Made by a program: the position numbers and the translations under genes. Shown piece after piece: positions 15,376 to 24,028 of a stretch of DNA of 64,000 nt. How positions within the stretch are numbered: the stretch's first letter is position 1; the number at the start of each line of letters is the position of its first letter. This stretch comes from an uncultured Anaerolineae bacterium (lineage in GTDB: Bacteria > Chloroflexota > Anaerolineae > J036 > Brachytrichaceae), in assembly GCA_938028725.1 (NCBI GenBank), contig CALIMH010000010.1, positions 1-64,000 of the forward strand, read 5' to 3'. Under the pieces are notes generated by a model. The model saw only the letters and a list, made by a program, of their open reading frames with translations, ran no database searches and was not told the DNA's origin.

Positions 15376-16343
15376 TACTTCCCCTCCAAGGCCAGTGCGA
15401 TGAGCGTGTCGAGCAGCGCCGAGTAGCTCATGCCTGAAGCCAACCACAGACGCGGATACATGCTGACCGCGGTGAAGCCTGGGATCGTGTTGATCTCGTT
15501 GATGAACACTTCCCCGCTATGGCCGTTCATCAAGAAGTCCACCCGTGCCATGCCGCGCGCGTCAATCGCCTTTGTCACAGCAATGGCGAGGTCGCGGATG
15601 TGTTCAGCGACGTTGTTGGGCAGAGGAGCGGGCACCAGCAGTTTTGAGGCGTGCTCGCCTTCATCCAGGTATTTGGCTGCGTAGTCGTAGAACTCGCGGC
15701 TAGGCACAACTTCCCCCACTACTGATGCGCGCAGCACGTCGTTGCCAAGCACGCTCACCTCAAGCTCACGTGCGTGCAGCACAGCTTGTTCGGCCAGCGC
15801 CTTGCGATCCCAGCGGAAGGCTTCGTCCAATGCGTCGCCGAGCTGCTCCGCTGATTTAACTTTGGTGACGCCAATGCTGCTGCCCATGCGCGCCGGCTTG
15901 ACGAAGCAGGGCAGCCTCAGATCAGCTAGGATGCGCGCTTCTATGGCAGGCCGCTCACGCACCCACTCCGCCCGCGATAGGACGAGGTAGGGCGTGACAG
16001 GTAAACCACGAGCGCGCATAACGTCCTTAAAGATCGCTTTGTCCATGCCTACAGCAGAGCCGAATACGTCGGCGCCCACGAATGGGACACCCAGCACCGC
16101 CAGCAAGCCCTGCACGCTGCCGTCCTCGCCCATCGGTCCATGCAGCACAGGGAACACCACATCGAACTCGCGCAGCTGCTCCAGCGATATATCCCATCGC
16201 CCCTCGCGGCTGATAAACACTGGCGTCACCTCGTAGCGGCTGCGGTCCAGCTCGCGCAAGATTGCAGCCGCGGACATCAGGCTCACCTCATGCTCAGCGG
16301 ATTGCCCGCCGTGCAGGACAGCGACGCGCAGTTTGCGGCTCAT
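15375..16343 (-). CDS. ddl: D-alanine--D-alanine ligase
   Basis: ATP-grasp ligase forming the D-Ala-D-Ala dipeptide that MurF adds to the UDP-muramyl peptide; 322 aa. The N-terminal block LHGGQSAEHEVSL, the central CFVKPARMGSSIGV and the C-terminal INEINTIPGFTA metal-binding segment are all typical. The start overlaps the murB stop by 4 bp (ATGA) and the end overlaps ftsQ by one base. A Tyr in the substrate-binding loop region (EFYDYAAKYLDEG) fits a D-Ala-D-Ala rather than D-Ala-D-Lac enzyme. Confidence 0.97.
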   Translation of the reverse strand: MSRKLRVAVLHGGQSAEHEVSLMSAAAILRELDRSRYEVTPVFISREGRWDISLEQLREFDVVFPVLHGPMGEDGSVQGLLAVLGVPFVGADVFGSAVGMDKAIFKDVMRARGLPVTPYLVLSRAEWVRERPAIEARILADLRLPCFVKPARMGSSIGVTKVKSAEQLGDALDEAFRWDRKALAEQAVLHARELEVSVLGNDVLRASVVGEVVPSREFYDYAAKYLDEGEHASKLLVPAPLPNNVAEHIRDLAIAVTKAIDARGMARVDFLMNGHSGEVFINEINTIPGFTAVSMYPRLWLASGMSYSALLDTLIALALEGK

Positions 16344-17284
16344 GGCTCACCTCCGTTGTGCAAGGGAAGTTGGGGCATCTCCCACTCGCCGATCAGCTCG
16401 ATCTCCAACTCAAGGTCAATGCCAAACCGCTCGAGCACGCGGTCGTGAGCGAGGTCAATGAGCGCTTTGACATCAGCCGCGCGGGCTTCGCCGCTGACGT
16501 TGACAAAGAAGTTTGCGTGGATGTCGGAGATCATGGCGCCGCCTATGCGCGTGCCTTTGAGGCCGCATGCCTCGATCAGCCGTCCGGCGAAATCACCTGG
16601 CGGGTTCTTAAACATGCTGCCGATGGAAGCGCCGGGCGGCTGCGTTGCCTTGCGTCGGGCGATGAACTCATGAGCGCGCCGCTCCAGGTTGTTGCGATTG
16701 TCTCGTTTGAGGTCGAAGGTGGCGCTGAGGACGATCGGGCGCTCGGCGGGAGCGTAGCGCTTCAACGCACTGCTGCGATAGCTGAGCTGAAGCTGGCGGG
16801 GCGTCCAATATTCCGGTGGTTGGCCACGGCGCATCACACGCACGAGGTTGAGATTGCTGGCGATGTCAGCGCCATGAGCGCCGGCGTTGCCGACAATGGC
16901 GCCTCCTACTGTGCCCGGCACGCTGATCGCCCACTCAAAGCCGCCGAGGCCGCGCTCGATGCACTCACGCGCCAGCGTGGCTAGCGCGACGCCTGAATCC
17001 ACATCCACGCTCGCGGTGGTTTGGCGCGTGGTGAAGCGCATCGCCTTGCTGCGGTTGATCACCACCAAGCCGCGCACACCTGCATCGCTGACCAGCACGT
17101 TTGCGCCGCCCCCTAGCACGATGCAGGGCAAGCCGAGCTGATCAGCCCGCTCGCACAGCGCAATCAGCTCCTCCGTGCTGCGCGCTTCCACCAACAGGTC
17201 GGCAGGTCCGCCGATGCGCGCGGTGGTGTAGCGCGAGAGCGGCTCATGGAGTTTGGCGCGGGCTTGCAACTCGGCGACGTTCAT
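16340..17284 (-). CDS. murB: UDP-N-acetylenolpyruvoylglucosamine reductase
   Basis: FAD enzyme reducing UDP-GlcNAc-enolpyruvate to UDP-MurNAc; 314 aa. Family blocks visible are YTTARIGGPADLLVEA, VLGGGANVLVSDAG and GFEWAISVPGTVGGAIVGNA in the FAD domain, and QPPGASIGSMFKNP with the catalytic serine in the substrate domain. Length and the missing third insertion fit a type II (Gram-positive-like) MurB. It starts 9 nt after murC and overlaps ddl by 4 bp. Confidence 0.97.
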   Translation of the reverse strand: MNVAELQARAKLHEPLSRYTTARIGGPADLLVEARSTEELIALCERADQLGLPCIVLGGGANVLVSDAGVRGLVVINRSKAMRFTTRQTTASVDVDSGVALATLARECIERGLGGFEWAISVPGTVGGAIVGNAGAHGADIASNLNLVRVMRRGQPPEYWTPRQLQLSYRSSALKRYAPAERPIVLSATFDLKRDNRNNLERRAHEFIARRKATQPPGASIGSMFKNPPGDFAGRLIEACGLKGTRIGGAMISDIHANFFVNVSGEARAADVKALIDLAHDRVLERFGIDLELEIELIGEWEMPQLPLHNGGEP

Positions 17285-17293
17285 TGCTTCACC

Positions 17294-18706
17294 TCATTTG
17301 GTTGACGTGTGAGCGAGGCGCAGCGTCTCCAGCAAGCGCTCTCCGACTTGATTGCCGTTGCCGGCGCTCAGGGTGATCACCACATCGCCTGGGCGTACGC
17401 GAGAGAGCAACACGCCGAGCGCATCGCCAAATGATGCTGCGCTGAAGACATGTTTGTGTTGGAGGCGTCGGGCTAAGTATGTAGGGTTCATGTCTTCAGC
17501 GGAGCTTCGGGGGCTTTCGCGGGCAGCATAAACCGGCAACACCACCACGCGGTCAGCGTCTGCGAAGGCTACGGCGAAGTCGGCCAGCAGCGCCTGGGTG
17601 CGGCTGTAGGTGTGTGGCTCCCAGATCGCCCAAATTCGAGCCACGGGATAGCGCAGCCGCGCCGCGCGCAATGTGGCTTTGATCTCGGTGGGGTGGTGGG
17701 CGTAGTCATCAATCACGCGCACGCCGCCTGCCTCACCGCGCAGCTCGAAGCGTCGGCTTGCGCCTTGGTAGCTGCTGAGCGCCTGGGTCGCTTGGTTGCT
17801 CGGCACGCCGCATAGGTCGGCCACGACCAATGCAGCCAGGGCGTTCAAGACGTTGTGCTCGCCGCCGACGCGCAAGCTGCAGTGGCCTTCCACCGGACCG
17901 CTGGTGCTTGCGCCGCGAAAGACAAAGTCCATCCCACCGAGCGGGTTGGGTTGCGCGTGCTGGGCTTGCCATGTGCCGCGCTGAAAGCCGTATTCAATCA
18001 CAGGGGCGCGTGGGCGGGCGCGCCGCAGCAGCTCCGCGCAGCCTGCATCCTCTGCGCAAACGACCAACGCTCCATCAGCCGGAATCTGCTCGACAAAGGT
18101 GACGAAGCACGCCAGGAGATCATCGAAATCGCGGAACGTGTCGGGGTGGTCAAACTCGATGTTGGTCACTACAGCAAGGCGGGGGAAGAAGCGCAGGAAG
18201 GTGCGGTCGTATTCGTCGGCTTCCAGCACGAACACATTGCCGTTGCCGGCGCGGGCGTTGGTGCCAAAGTTGAGCGGCGTGGCGCCGATGATGAAGGAGG
18301 GATCGAGGCCGGCAGCGTCGAGGATGGTGGCCACCATCGCACTGGTGGTGCTCTTGCCATGTGTGCCAGCGACGGCGATGGTGAAGTGGTCGGCGATGAG
18401 CGCTTGCAGCAGATCGCCGCGATGCCACACCCGCAGCCCTTGGGCGCGCGCGGCGACAAGCTCCGGCTCGTCTGCTGGCACCGCTGAGGAGGGCGCTAGG
18501 ATCGTCACATCGCTCAGATGGGCTGGGTCATGGCCGATAGAAATCGCCATGCCCTCGGCGCGCAGCGCTGCAACGGTCGCCGATTCGGTGCGATCGTCGC
18601 CGCTCACCCGAGCGCCGCGCGCACGCAAAAAGCGGGCGATCGCGCTCATGCCGGCGCCGCCGATGCCCATGATGTGTATGTGCTCCTTAGACCAGTCGAC
18701 GCTCAT
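17294..18706 (-). CDS. murC: UDP-N-acetylmuramate--L-alanine ligase
   Basis: Mur ligase adding L-Ala to UDP-MurNAc; 470 aa. The N-terminal IHIMGIGGAGMSAIARF nucleotide loop is the MurC signature, followed by the ATP loop VAGTHGKSTTSAM and the EADEYDRTFL and YAHHPTEI blocks. It starts 10 nt after the CvpA-like gene and stops 9 nt before murB, inside the continuous dcw operon. Confidence 0.97.
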   Translation of the reverse strand: MSVDWSKEHIHIMGIGGAGMSAIARFLRARGARVSGDDRTESATVAALRAEGMAISIGHDPAHLSDVTILAPSSAVPADEPELVAARAQGLRVWHRGDLLQALIADHFTIAVAGTHGKSTTSAMVATILDAAGLDPSFIIGATPLNFGTNARAGNGNVFVLEADEYDRTFLRFFPRLAVVTNIEFDHPDTFRDFDDLLACFVTFVEQIPADGALVVCAEDAGCAELLRRARPRAPVIEYGFQRGTWQAQHAQPNPLGGMDFVFRGASTSGPVEGHCSLRVGGEHNVLNALAALVVADLCGVPSNQATQALSSYQGASRRFELRGEAGGVRVIDDYAHHPTEIKATLRAARLRYPVARIWAIWEPHTYSRTQALLADFAVAFADADRVVVLPVYAARESPRSSAEDMNPTYLARRLQHKHVFSAASFGDALGVLLSRVRPGDVVITLSAGNGNQVGERLLETLRLAHTSTK

Positions 18707-18716
18707 ATAACCAGCT

Positions 18717-19253
18717 TCACACCAGCACGATGATCATGAATACGAAGATCGCAAACACCACAAAAACTAACAACGTGCCCGAGAAAACCACCGGCGCTGC
18801 GCTCTCGATGAAGAAGAACTGCTCCCACCCGCTCGGTGGTTGAACAAACAATTCTGGGTTTTTGGCCAGCACACCTATCTCGAGCGCCCAACGTGCGAGC
18901 GAGCTAAGGAACACGTAACCGTTGAAAGCGCCCACTAAAAACGAAAGCAGTCCATACTCGAAGCGGGTGCTTGTGGATGAGGGTTGAAAACGCTCCTTCG
19001 CCACCAGCGGGCTGAGATAGCCAAAAAAGGTGATGAGCACGAACGGCAGCGATTTGATCGCAAAGGCCAGATTGGAGTCACTCTGGCTGGTCACGATCGT
19101 TTGCCAGAATTGTCCAAACTGGGGAAGGTTATACATGAATATGGCGAAGAGCATGGCGAAAAGCACAATGACCTCTCGCACCCACCCACGCAGGGTGCCG
19201 ATCATCCCAAAAAGGACGATGTAAAAGACGAAGAACACTTGAGCGCTAATCAT
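18717..19253 (-). CDS. CvpA-like integral membrane protein
   Basis: 178 aa, four hydrophobic helices at about residues 4-35, 66-85, 100-122 and 150-176. The N-terminus (VFFVFYIVLFGMIGTLRGW followed by REV) has the Gly-x-x-Arg-Gly-x-x-Arg/Glu pattern of CvpA-type proteins, but the match is only general. It sits between murG and murC, overlapping the murG stop by 8 bp, so it is co-translated with envelope synthesis genes. A role in division or precursor export is a guess from position. Confidence 0.65.
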   Translation of the reverse strand: MISAQVFFVFYIVLFGMIGTLRGWVREVIVLFAMLFAIFMYNLPQFGQFWQTIVTSQSDSNLAFAIKSLPFVLITFFGYLSPLVAKERFQPSSTSTRFEYGLLSFLVGAFNGYVFLSSLARWALEIGVLAKNPELFVQPPSGWEQFFFIESAAPVVFSGTLLVFVVFAIFVFMIIVLV

Positions 19254-20400
19254 GGTTGCTTTTCATGTTAGCGACCTGGAGGATGAGTTGGGCGATGGCT
19301 TGCGCAGCGTCGCGCCGTGCAAGACGAAGGCTGGCCATGCGCATGGCGCGGCGTCGCTCAGAGTCCTCCAGCAGAGCGATCACGCGCGCTGCCAAGCCAT
19401 GCGTGGGGTCGCAGAGTTGGTCATCCGGGAGCACCTCGGCAGCCCCCTGGTTGGCCAGGTATCGAGCGTTCACCATTTGGTAGCGCCACGCATAGGGGTA
19501 GGGCACGAGGATGGCCGGCACCCCCAGCGCGGTGAGTTCGCCCAGCGTGCTGGCGCCGGCGCGGCACAGCACCACATCCGCGCAGGCTAACGCTTGAGCC
19601 ATCTCTTCGTGGAGGTAGGGGAACGGCCGGTAGCGCGCGCGAAGGGACGCGTCGAGCGCCTCGGCTTTGGCTTGAACACGCTCCCAATCAGCAGCGCCAG
19701 TGATGTGAATCACGTAGGCCTGTGCCAGCAGGCGTTCAAGCTGTTCGAGCGTCGCTTGGTTAATTGAGTGTGCGCCGCGGCTGCCGCCGTAGATGGTCAC
19801 CACTGCCTGATCGAGTGGCAAATCGAACTGGCGCCTGGCCGTTTGGCGATTGGTGGCGTGGAAGCTTTGCCGCAGTGGGTAGCCGGTCACCACCATCTTG
19901 TGGCGAGGGATGAACGCGCTGGAGGCCTCTGTTGTGACGGCGACGCGCGTAGCGAAGCGAGCCATCAGCCGCAGCGCCAGCCCTGGCTCAATGTCGGGCA
20001 AATACACCACGGAGGGCACGCCACACTGAAAAGCGGCCAAGCTGACCGGCACGCCGACAAACCCACCGGTGAGGAAGATCGCATCGGGTCGGAAGTCGCG
20101 TACCCGTCGCTGGGCAGCCAGTGTTCCCTGGAAGGCGCGCCATATCCCGCGCACGGCCTGGGCGACACCCACGCCGTGAACTGCGCCGGCCGGGATCGTC
20201 TCGAAGCGCACGCCTTCGCGCGTCACCAATTCACCCTCCATACCCCCTTTGCTTCCGATAAACAGCACTTGCACGCCGGTCTGGTCCTCCCGGGGATGGG
20301 CTGCTGAGGTTGAGCGCGTTAACTGCTCGAGCGCCCTCAGCACGGTAAGCGCGGGCAGGACGTGTCCGGCGGTGCCGCCAGCGGAGATGAGAATGCGCAT
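19246..20400 (-). CDS. murG: UDP-GlcNAc:undecaprenyl-PP-MurNAc-pentapeptide GlcNAc transferase
   Basis: Peripheral membrane GT28 glycosyltransferase converting lipid I to lipid II; 384 aa. The N-terminal glycine loop ISAGGTAGHVLPAL and second loop GSKGGMEGELV bind the lipid side, and the C-terminal IYGGSRGAHSINQ and CRAGASTLGELTALGVPAI bind UDP-GlcNAc. The first 170 bp overlap the 3' end of the ftsW frame, an unusually long overlap. Because the conserved MurG loop lies in the overlap, the murG frame is the constrained one. Confidence 0.97.
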   Translation of the reverse strand: MRILISAGGTAGHVLPALTVLRALEQLTRSTSAAHPREDQTGVQVLFIGSKGGMEGELVTREGVRFETIPAGAVHGVGVAQAVRGIWRAFQGTLAAQRRVRDFRPDAIFLTGGFVGVPVSLAAFQCGVPSVVYLPDIEPGLALRLMARFATRVAVTTEASSAFIPRHKMVVTGYPLRQSFHATNRQTARRQFDLPLDQAVVTIYGGSRGAHSINQATLEQLERLLAQAYVIHITGAADWERVQAKAEALDASLRARYRPFPYLHEEMAQALACADVVLCRAGASTLGELTALGVPAILVPYPYAWRYQMVNARYLANQGAAEVLPDDQLCDPTHGLAARVIALLEDSERRRAMRMASLRLARRDAAQAIAQLILQVANMKSNHD

Positions 20401-21568
20401 GGTCTGTATTTACCTGGGAGGTGTCGCGCGACGCAGCGATTTCCCAGGCTCGCTGGGTGCCACGACTGATACTGACCAGCAAACCGCACGCGACTAGCGT
20501 GTTGACCATCGCCGAGCCGCCCAGGCTGATGAATGGCGTTGGCATGCCGGTGAATGGGATCAGCGCTAAGACGGCCAACACACTGAGCAGCATTTGGCTG
20601 GTCACCCACGTGACAATGCCGATCGCTGCGAACGCGCCAAAATCTGTGTCGGCCTGACGGGCGATCACTATACCGCGCCAAGTGAACAACCCGAACAAGC
20701 CAAGCATGGCCAGCATGCCGATCAGGCCCATCTCTTCGCCCAACACCGCCACCACGCTGTCGTGGTGTGGTGTGGGAAGGAAGCCGAACTTTTGCCCTCC
20801 TGCGCCGATGCCGATGCCCCAAAGGCCGCCGTCGCCCATCGAGATCAACGCTTGGCGAATGTGGTAGTTGGCCTGGTCAGGGTTTTGCAGAAATTGGATG
20901 AAGTCCCAAAATCGCTCGGCTGCATGGGGGAAGAGTGAAGTAAGGCCGAAAAACGCGAGCGCTGCCAGGCTGATCACTGCCAACATCTGCATCGGCGTGC
21001 CGCCGGAGATGAAGAACATGGTCAGCGCAATGATCGCGATGTTGCCGGCGGTGCTGAAGTCTGGTTGTGTGACCACGAGGAAAATCACCACGCCGATAAT
21101 CACGCTGAAGGGCAACAGGCCGTTGACGAAGCTGGGCACTTGATCGCGGCGTGAGGCCAGCCATGCGGCCGCATACACCACCAGCGCCAGCTTGGCAAAC
21201 TCGCTGGGCTGCACCGAGCCGCCAAACAGCGTCCGCCGAGCGCCGTAGAGTGTCTCGCCGAACAGCGCTACGGCGATCAGCCCAATAAGGCTGACCAGCA
21301 TGATGAGCACCGCGTGGCGACGCCAGATCGCGTAGTCCAGCCGGCTGACGATCACGAACGCGGCCGCGCCGAGCAAGGTGAAGGCAAGCTGCCGGTTGAA
21401 GATCGCCAGTGGGTCTCCCTCGCGCGTATGAGACCAGTAGAACGTGGTGCTATATGCCATCACCAAACCAAGCGACGCCAACGAGGCGACGCTGAGGATC
21501 AGCAGCCAATCGGGCAGCCGGTATGCGTGCTCTGGCGAGTGTTTGGGTGAAAGGGCAAAACGTGTCAT
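20231..21568 (-). CDS. ftsW: Septal peptidoglycan polymerase FtsW (SEDS family)
   Basis: Multi-pass SEDS glycosyltransferase that polymerises lipid II at the septum; 445 aa from ATG 21568, 7 nt after murD. Ten helices begin at about residue 20 (LPDWLLILSVASLASLGL); conserved blocks include QPSEFAKLALV, QPDFSTAGN and FTGMPTPFISLGGSAM. The frame is open 63 codons further upstream inside murD but that part has no FtsW character. The C-terminal ~57 residues are translated from the alternative frame of murG and look non-conserved (Arg/Pro/Ser rich). A shift of one base would end the protein at TAA 20410-20412, just before the murG ATG. Confidence 0.92.
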   Translation of the reverse strand: MTRFALSPKHSPEHAYRLPDWLLILSVASLASLGLVMAYSTTFYWSHTREGDPLAIFNRQLAFTLLGAAAFVIVSRLDYAIWRRHAVLIMLVSLIGLIAVALFGETLYGARRTLFGGSVQPSEFAKLALVVYAAAWLASRRDQVPSFVNGLLPFSVIIGVVIFLVVTQPDFSTAGNIAIIALTMFFISGGTPMQMLAVISLAALAFFGLTSLFPHAAERFWDFIQFLQNPDQANYHIRQALISMGDGGLWGIGIGAGGQKFGFLPTPHHDSVVAVLGEEMGLIGMLAMLGLFGLFTWRGIVIARQADTDFGAFAAIGIVTWVTSQMLLSVLAVLALIPFTGMPTPFISLGGSAMVNTLVACGLLVSISRGTQRAWEIAASRDTSQVNTDHAHSHLRWRHRRTRPARAYRAEGARAVNALNLSSPSPGGPDRRASAVYRKQRGYGG

Positions 21569-21575
21569 GGCAATG

Positions 21576-22943
21576 TCATGGCAATTCGTGAACCCACTCA
21601 GTGAAGCGCGCGCCGCGCTCGGCGAAGTCATGAAAGGCGTCGTAGCTGGTTCCGCCTGGGGAGAGCAACACCACATCGCCCGGCTGCACGAGCTGATCGG
21701 CCACGCGCACAGCTTCCTGCAAGGTGTGGCAAAGGTGAACGGTAGGCGGCGGGGCATGTTGGCTGAGCTGGCTTGCGACCATTGGCCCTAGCTCACCGAA
21801 ACAAATCACAGCCTTGCATTGTTGGCGCATCAATCTCAAGGCTTCGTCCCACGGGAGGTGCTTATCGCGCCCACCACATAGCAAGATAACCGGCTGATCG
21901 AAGCAGCGCAGCCCTGCCATGAGCCGCTCTGGCGTTGTGGCGATCGAGTCGTTGTACCAACGCGCACCGCGCCGCTCCGCGACAAGCTGCAGGCGATGTG
22001 GCACGCCGCGGAATGTGATCGCCACTTGGCGGATCGCTTGAGCTGAGGCGCCGGCCAAGCCGGCCAGACAGGCCGCTGCGAGCACATTCAGCACATTGTG
22101 GTCGCCCATCAATTGCAGCTCATTGCGGTGGCAAATGACGGCATCTATCGGATGCGGGGCGGGCGTGCTCAACCGCAAGCGCAGTCTGCCGTCCGCGTCA
22201 AGCCAAGCGCCGTTGTCGAGCGGGACTGGGCGCAGGCTGAACCAGGCCGTGCGAGGCGTAATGGGCAGCGTGGTAGAAGCCGGGTCATCCGCACATAGCA
22301 CCCGCCAGTCCTGCTCTGACTGAAAATTGAGGATGCGCTGTTTGGCAGCGAGATAGGCTTCCATTGTGCCGTGGCGGTCGAGATGATTGGGTGTGATGTT
22401 GGTGATGCAAGCGATGTGCGGGCTGCATGTCATCAGCTCTAGTTGGAATGAGGAAAGCTCCATCACGACAATGTCGGCGGTCCGGATGTGCTCCAGGTCG
22501 CTGATAAGGGGGTTGCCGATGTTGCCTCCCACCCAAACGGCAGAGCCGAACTCAGCGCGCAGTATCTCGCCGGTGAGGGTGGTGGTGGTGGTTTTGCCAG
22601 CGCTGCCGGTGATGCCGATGATAGGGGCCGGACAGGCTTCGCAGAACACCTGCGCCTCGTTGCTGAGTGGGATGCCGCGCCGGCGCGCCTCGAGGACAAT
22701 TGGCAGGTCAGTAGGCACGCCACCGCTAAGGCACAGCAAGTCGCACCGGTCCAACAGTGATAGCGGGTGCTCGCCGAGCACCCACCGCAGCGGCAAGCCG
22801 GTCAGCGGTTTCTGGTCCACGTGTGGGTTGAGGTCACTCAACGTGACCTCAGCGCCGTGCGCGATCAGGTAGCGCGCCAGCGCAGTGCCCTGCCGCGCCG
22901 CACCCAAGATGACCACGCGCTGACCTTGCCAAGAGTTGCTCAT
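21576..22943 (-). CDS. murD: UDP-N-acetylmuramoyl-L-alanine--D-glutamate ligase
   Basis: Mur ligase adding D-Glu; 455 aa. Visible are the N-terminal VVILGAARQGTALARYL fold, the ATP loop GITGSAGKTTTTTL, the NITPNHLDRHGTMEAY metal/substrate block and the C-terminal LLCGGRDKHLPWDE and LLSPGGTSYDAFHDF segments characteristic of MurD. ATG 22943 overlaps the mraY stop by 4 bp. Confidence 0.97.
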   Translation of the reverse strand: MSNSWQGQRVVILGAARQGTALARYLIAHGAEVTLSDLNPHVDQKPLTGLPLRWVLGEHPLSLLDRCDLLCLSGGVPTDLPIVLEARRRGIPLSNEAQVFCEACPAPIIGITGSAGKTTTTTLTGEILRAEFGSAVWVGGNIGNPLISDLEHIRTADIVVMELSSFQLELMTCSPHIACITNITPNHLDRHGTMEAYLAAKQRILNFQSEQDWRVLCADDPASTTLPITPRTAWFSLRPVPLDNGAWLDADGRLRLRLSTPAPHPIDAVICHRNELQLMGDHNVLNVLAAACLAGLAGASAQAIRQVAITFRGVPHRLQLVAERRGARWYNDSIATTPERLMAGLRCFDQPVILLCGGRDKHLPWDEALRLMRQQCKAVICFGELGPMVASQLSQHAPPPTVHLCHTLQEAVRVADQLVQPGDVVLLSPGGTSYDAFHDFAERGARFTEWVHELP

Positions 22944-24028
22944 CCTACGTTCGCGGGGTTACCGAACATCGCTAGACCGACGCCCAACATGCCGAAGAAC
23001 AGCGCGACGACGAAAAAGCGCTGCACGATCTGCGGCTCACTCCAGCCGAGCAGGACAAAGTGGTTGTGCAGCGGCGACATTTTCAGAAGCCGTCTGCCCT
23101 CGCCAAAACGGCGCTTGGTGTATTTGAAATACGCCACCTGCGCGATCACACTCAACACCTCAGCTACGGGGATGATGGCGACGATCGGCAGCAGCAGCCA
23201 CTGGCCAGTCATTAACGCGACCACTCCAAGCGTGCCACCCAATGCCTCGCTGCCGAGATCGCCCATCATCACTTGGGCCGGGTGGATGTTGAACCACAAA
23301 AAGCCCAGCAATGCGCCCACCAGCACCATGCACAGCATGGTGAGAAACACCTGCCCTTGGAGGTAGGCGATCACCCCATAAGCGACAAATGCCACCCCGC
23401 TAATCAGCGCGCCGAGGCCGTCCAAGCCGTCGGTGAAGTTCACTGCGTTCGCGCTGCCGTGAATGACAAACACGGCGATGGGTATCCACAATAAGCCCAA
23501 CGGGATGGCCGACTCGACACCCGGCACGCCCACGCGGTTAATCCCCAAAACCAAGTTCATCACCAGGGCGGCGGCCAGCGCGATGACAAGTTGGATGACT
23601 GCTTTTGTCCTACCGCGCATGCCCTCACCCCGCCGGACGCCGCGCACGCCCATGTAGTCATCGATCGCACCCATCACCCCGAAGGCGATCATCACGAACA
23701 TCGGCACGGCCACCGAGTTGCCCACCAGCACAAACTTCACCCATGTGGGATCAAGCCGCGCTCCAATGCGCGAGTAGAAGTACATGGCGGCGATCAGCAC
23801 TGCGGTGGGCAACAGGAAAATGAAGCCACCCATTGTCGGCGTACCCATCTTGACCATGTGGCTGGCCGGCCCCTCCAGACGAATGCGTTTGCCGATGCCC
23901 ATGCGCTTCAACAGCGCGATGGTAGGGTTGCCGATTAGCAAGGCGAAGAGAAACGCAATGCTGCTCATCAACAAGCAAATGCCCATCTCCGGCGATGACG
24001 GCGGGGTGAGTGGTGGTGTAGTGCTCAT
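22940..24028 (-). CDS. mraY: Phospho-N-acetylmuramoyl-pentapeptide transferase
   Basis: Integral membrane enzyme forming lipid I from UDP-MurNAc-pentapeptide and undecaprenyl phosphate; 362 aa, ten predicted helices. Diagnostic loops: KMGTPTMGGFIFLLP, AIDDYMGVRGVRRGEG (Asp-Asp of the active site), NAVNFTDGLDGLGALI and the C-terminal MSPLHNHFVLLGWSE histidine-rich loop. The start overlaps the murF stop by 4 bp and the end overlaps the murD start by 4 bp. Confidence 0.98.
   Translation of the reverse strand: MSTTPPLTPPSSPEMGICLLMSSIAFLFALLIGNPTIALLKRMGIGKRIRLEGPASHMVKMGTPTMGGFIFLLPTAVLIAAMYFYSRIGARLDPTWVKFVLVGNSVAVPMFVMIAFGVMGAIDDYMGVRGVRRGEGMRGRTKAVIQLVIALAAALVMNLVLGINRVGVPGVESAIPLGLLWIPIAVFVIHGSANAVNFTDGLDGLGALISGVAFVAYGVIAYLQGQVFLTMLCMVLVGALLGFLWFNIHPAQVMMGDLGSEALGGTLGVVALMTGQWLLLPIVAIIPVAEVLSVIAQVAYFKYTKRRFGEGRRLLKMSPLHNHFVLLGWSEPQIVQRFFVVALFFGMLGVGLAMFGNPANVG

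Noticed and set aside
21569-21757. 63-codon upstream extension of ftsW
   Set aside because: It lies entirely inside murD in another frame and is Cys/Arg/Pro-rich; ATG 21568 gives the standard FtsW N-terminus.
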